Positions 63,414 to 64,000 of a stretch of 64,000 nt of DNA are shown one piece after another. The notes under the pieces are model-generated. The model did no database searches. It saw only the letters and a program-made list of their open reading frames with translations, and was not told the DNA's origin. Source of the DNA: Rhodoblastus acidophilus. Its GTDB lineage: Bacteria; Pseudomonadota; Alphaproteobacteria; Rhizobiales; Beijerinckiaceae. The DNA lies in the NCBI RefSeq assembly GCF_009720655.1, contig NZ_WNKS01000012.1, forward strand, positions 1 to 64,000. The letters are read 5' to 3'. Position 1 is the stretch's first letter, and each line of letters starts with the position of its first letter. The translations under genes and the position numbers were made by a program.

Positions 63414-63538
63414 CACATGCCCGGCAAAACCTTCCGATCGCGCGCGCCGTCCGCCTTGGGCTGCTGGACGGCTGACGTCAAATGGGCGCCGCCTTCCACC
63501 CGGGACCGCGGAGGTGGGCTGGCGAAACCAATCGCGCC

Positions 63539-64000
63539 TCACATCCGCGTCGCCATGCCATTCTTTTCAAAGAACGCCTTCATGCGGTCGTACCGTTCCG
63601 GAAAACGCGCGGCGAATTTTTCGAAGCGCGCGGGGGCGAAGGCTTCCGCCAGACTCATCTTCATGAACTGTTCGGGCGCGTAGATCGGCAAGTCAAACGT
63701 TTGCGCCAATTCGCGCGAGCGCGTGTCATAGTCGAACAACGCCGAGGGCACGCCGACCGCCAGCGCCGGCAGCACCGCGTGAACGCGATAGCCGATGGCC
63801 GCGTCAAATTGCGGCGCATAAAAATCGTAGTCGCTCGGGCGCGCGTAATAATAGAGCTTGCTTTCATAAAGGCGCTTCAGCGTCGCGCCGGAGACGTGGT
63901 CGAACCACCCTTCCGCCGTCAATTTCGCCAGCGCCCAATCCTTCTGGTGCGGCGCGCGATAGAAGAACGCCTTCTCCTCCGGTTCGCCATGGCAGGAGAG
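63539..64000 (-). CDS. Polysaccharide pyruvyl transferase-like protein (partial, C-terminal part)
   Basis: The frame is open from the window edge to a TGA at 63539-63541 and encodes at least 153 residues, LSCHGEPEEKAFFYRAPHQKDWALAKL ... FDAAIGYRVHAVLPALAVGVPSALFDYDTRS ... ending KNGMATRM. The IGYRVHAVLPALAVGVPS block resembles the C-terminal substrate-binding region of the polysaccharide pyruvyl transferase family, which adds ketal pyruvate to surface glycans. The start lies outside the window. Confidence 0.65.
   Translation of the reverse strand, partial: LSCHGEPEEKAFFYRAPHQKDWALAKLTAEGWFDHVSGATLKRLYESKLYYYARPSDYDFYAPQFDAAIGYRVHAVLPALAVGVPSALFDYDTRSRELAQTFDLPIYAPEQFMKMSLAEAFAPARFEKFAARFPERYDRMKAFFEKNGMATRM

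Overview
The window is about 64 kb of high-G+C DNA from an alphaproteobacterial chromosome, most likely order Hyphomicrobiales (Rhizobiales), near the Beijerinckiaceae/Methylocystaceae. This rests on the hopanoid genes hpnG, hpnH and hpnN, the order ubiA - DUF6101 - cysQ-like - DUF4170 - waaA - lpxK, thrB next to rnhA, and many small alphaproteobacterial families (TIGR02301, DUF3775, the 'VCARGVYRAGC' secreted peptide). The genus is not certain. No rRNA, CRISPR array, phage or transposase gene was seen.

Layout. 0-9.3 kb: acrylyl-CoA reductase-like MDR, amidase, MarR regulator, a 1347-aa Pls/PosA-type non-ribosomal peptide synthetase and an SDR. 9.4-14.4 kb: prephenate dehydrogenase-like protein, a large membrane-anchored DUF2235 hydrolase, and a repeat cluster. 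13.9-20.9 kb: histidine phosphatase and fabI, a sigma-like/anti-sigma-like fusion, a pdxH-Nudix-TIGR02301 operon with ATGA overlaps, a DnaJ-like chaperone, a TacA/TacT-like toxin-antitoxin pair and tRNA-Leu. 21-27.4 kb: hopanoid genes, a Uma2 nuclease-like protein and mogA. 27.5-28 kb: an unusual AT-rich gene desert with a parS-like site. 28-31.5 kb: circularly permuted ATP-grasp/alpha-E fusion plus transglutaminase. 31.5-36.4 kb: a NosR-like membrane flavoprotein divergent from a NosP (FIST) - NahK-like hybrid kinase pair. 37-46 kb: YciF ferritin-like protein, amine oxidase, cytochrome c, glycosyltransferase, folB-SDR, LysR, tsaC, enoyl-CoA hydratase-SDR. 46-54 kb: thrB-rnhA, ubiA, waaA, lpxK and neighbours. 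55.4-57.4 kb: a low-G+C two-gene island encoding a HEPN-like protein and a P-loop ATPase. 57.5-64 kb: TPP riboswitch-thiC, GNAT, thioesterase, a CAU tRNA, csp, rpsU, small unknowns and the end of a pyruvyltransferase-like gene.

Two families of short, internally structured, MITE-like repeats with terminal inverted repeats punctuate the window. Family A is about 125 bp (five full, one truncated and one fragmentary copy). Family B is about 108 bp (three copies). Both often sit exactly at gene ends and sometimes supply the stop codon. A third motif (family C) occurs three times.

Best candidates for undescribed biology: the AT-rich HEPN-ATPase operon (55.4-57.4 kb), whose composition, ATGA overlap and Rx6H motif fit a transferred toxin or defence module; the Pls/PosA synthetase, whose six-membrane-segment, three-soluble-domain layout matches poly-epsilon-lysine synthetase and whose pocket looks made for a basic amino acid; and the 3' end of hpnG, which is a copy of the antisense of the hpnH 3' end, so part of HpnG appears overprinted from another gene.
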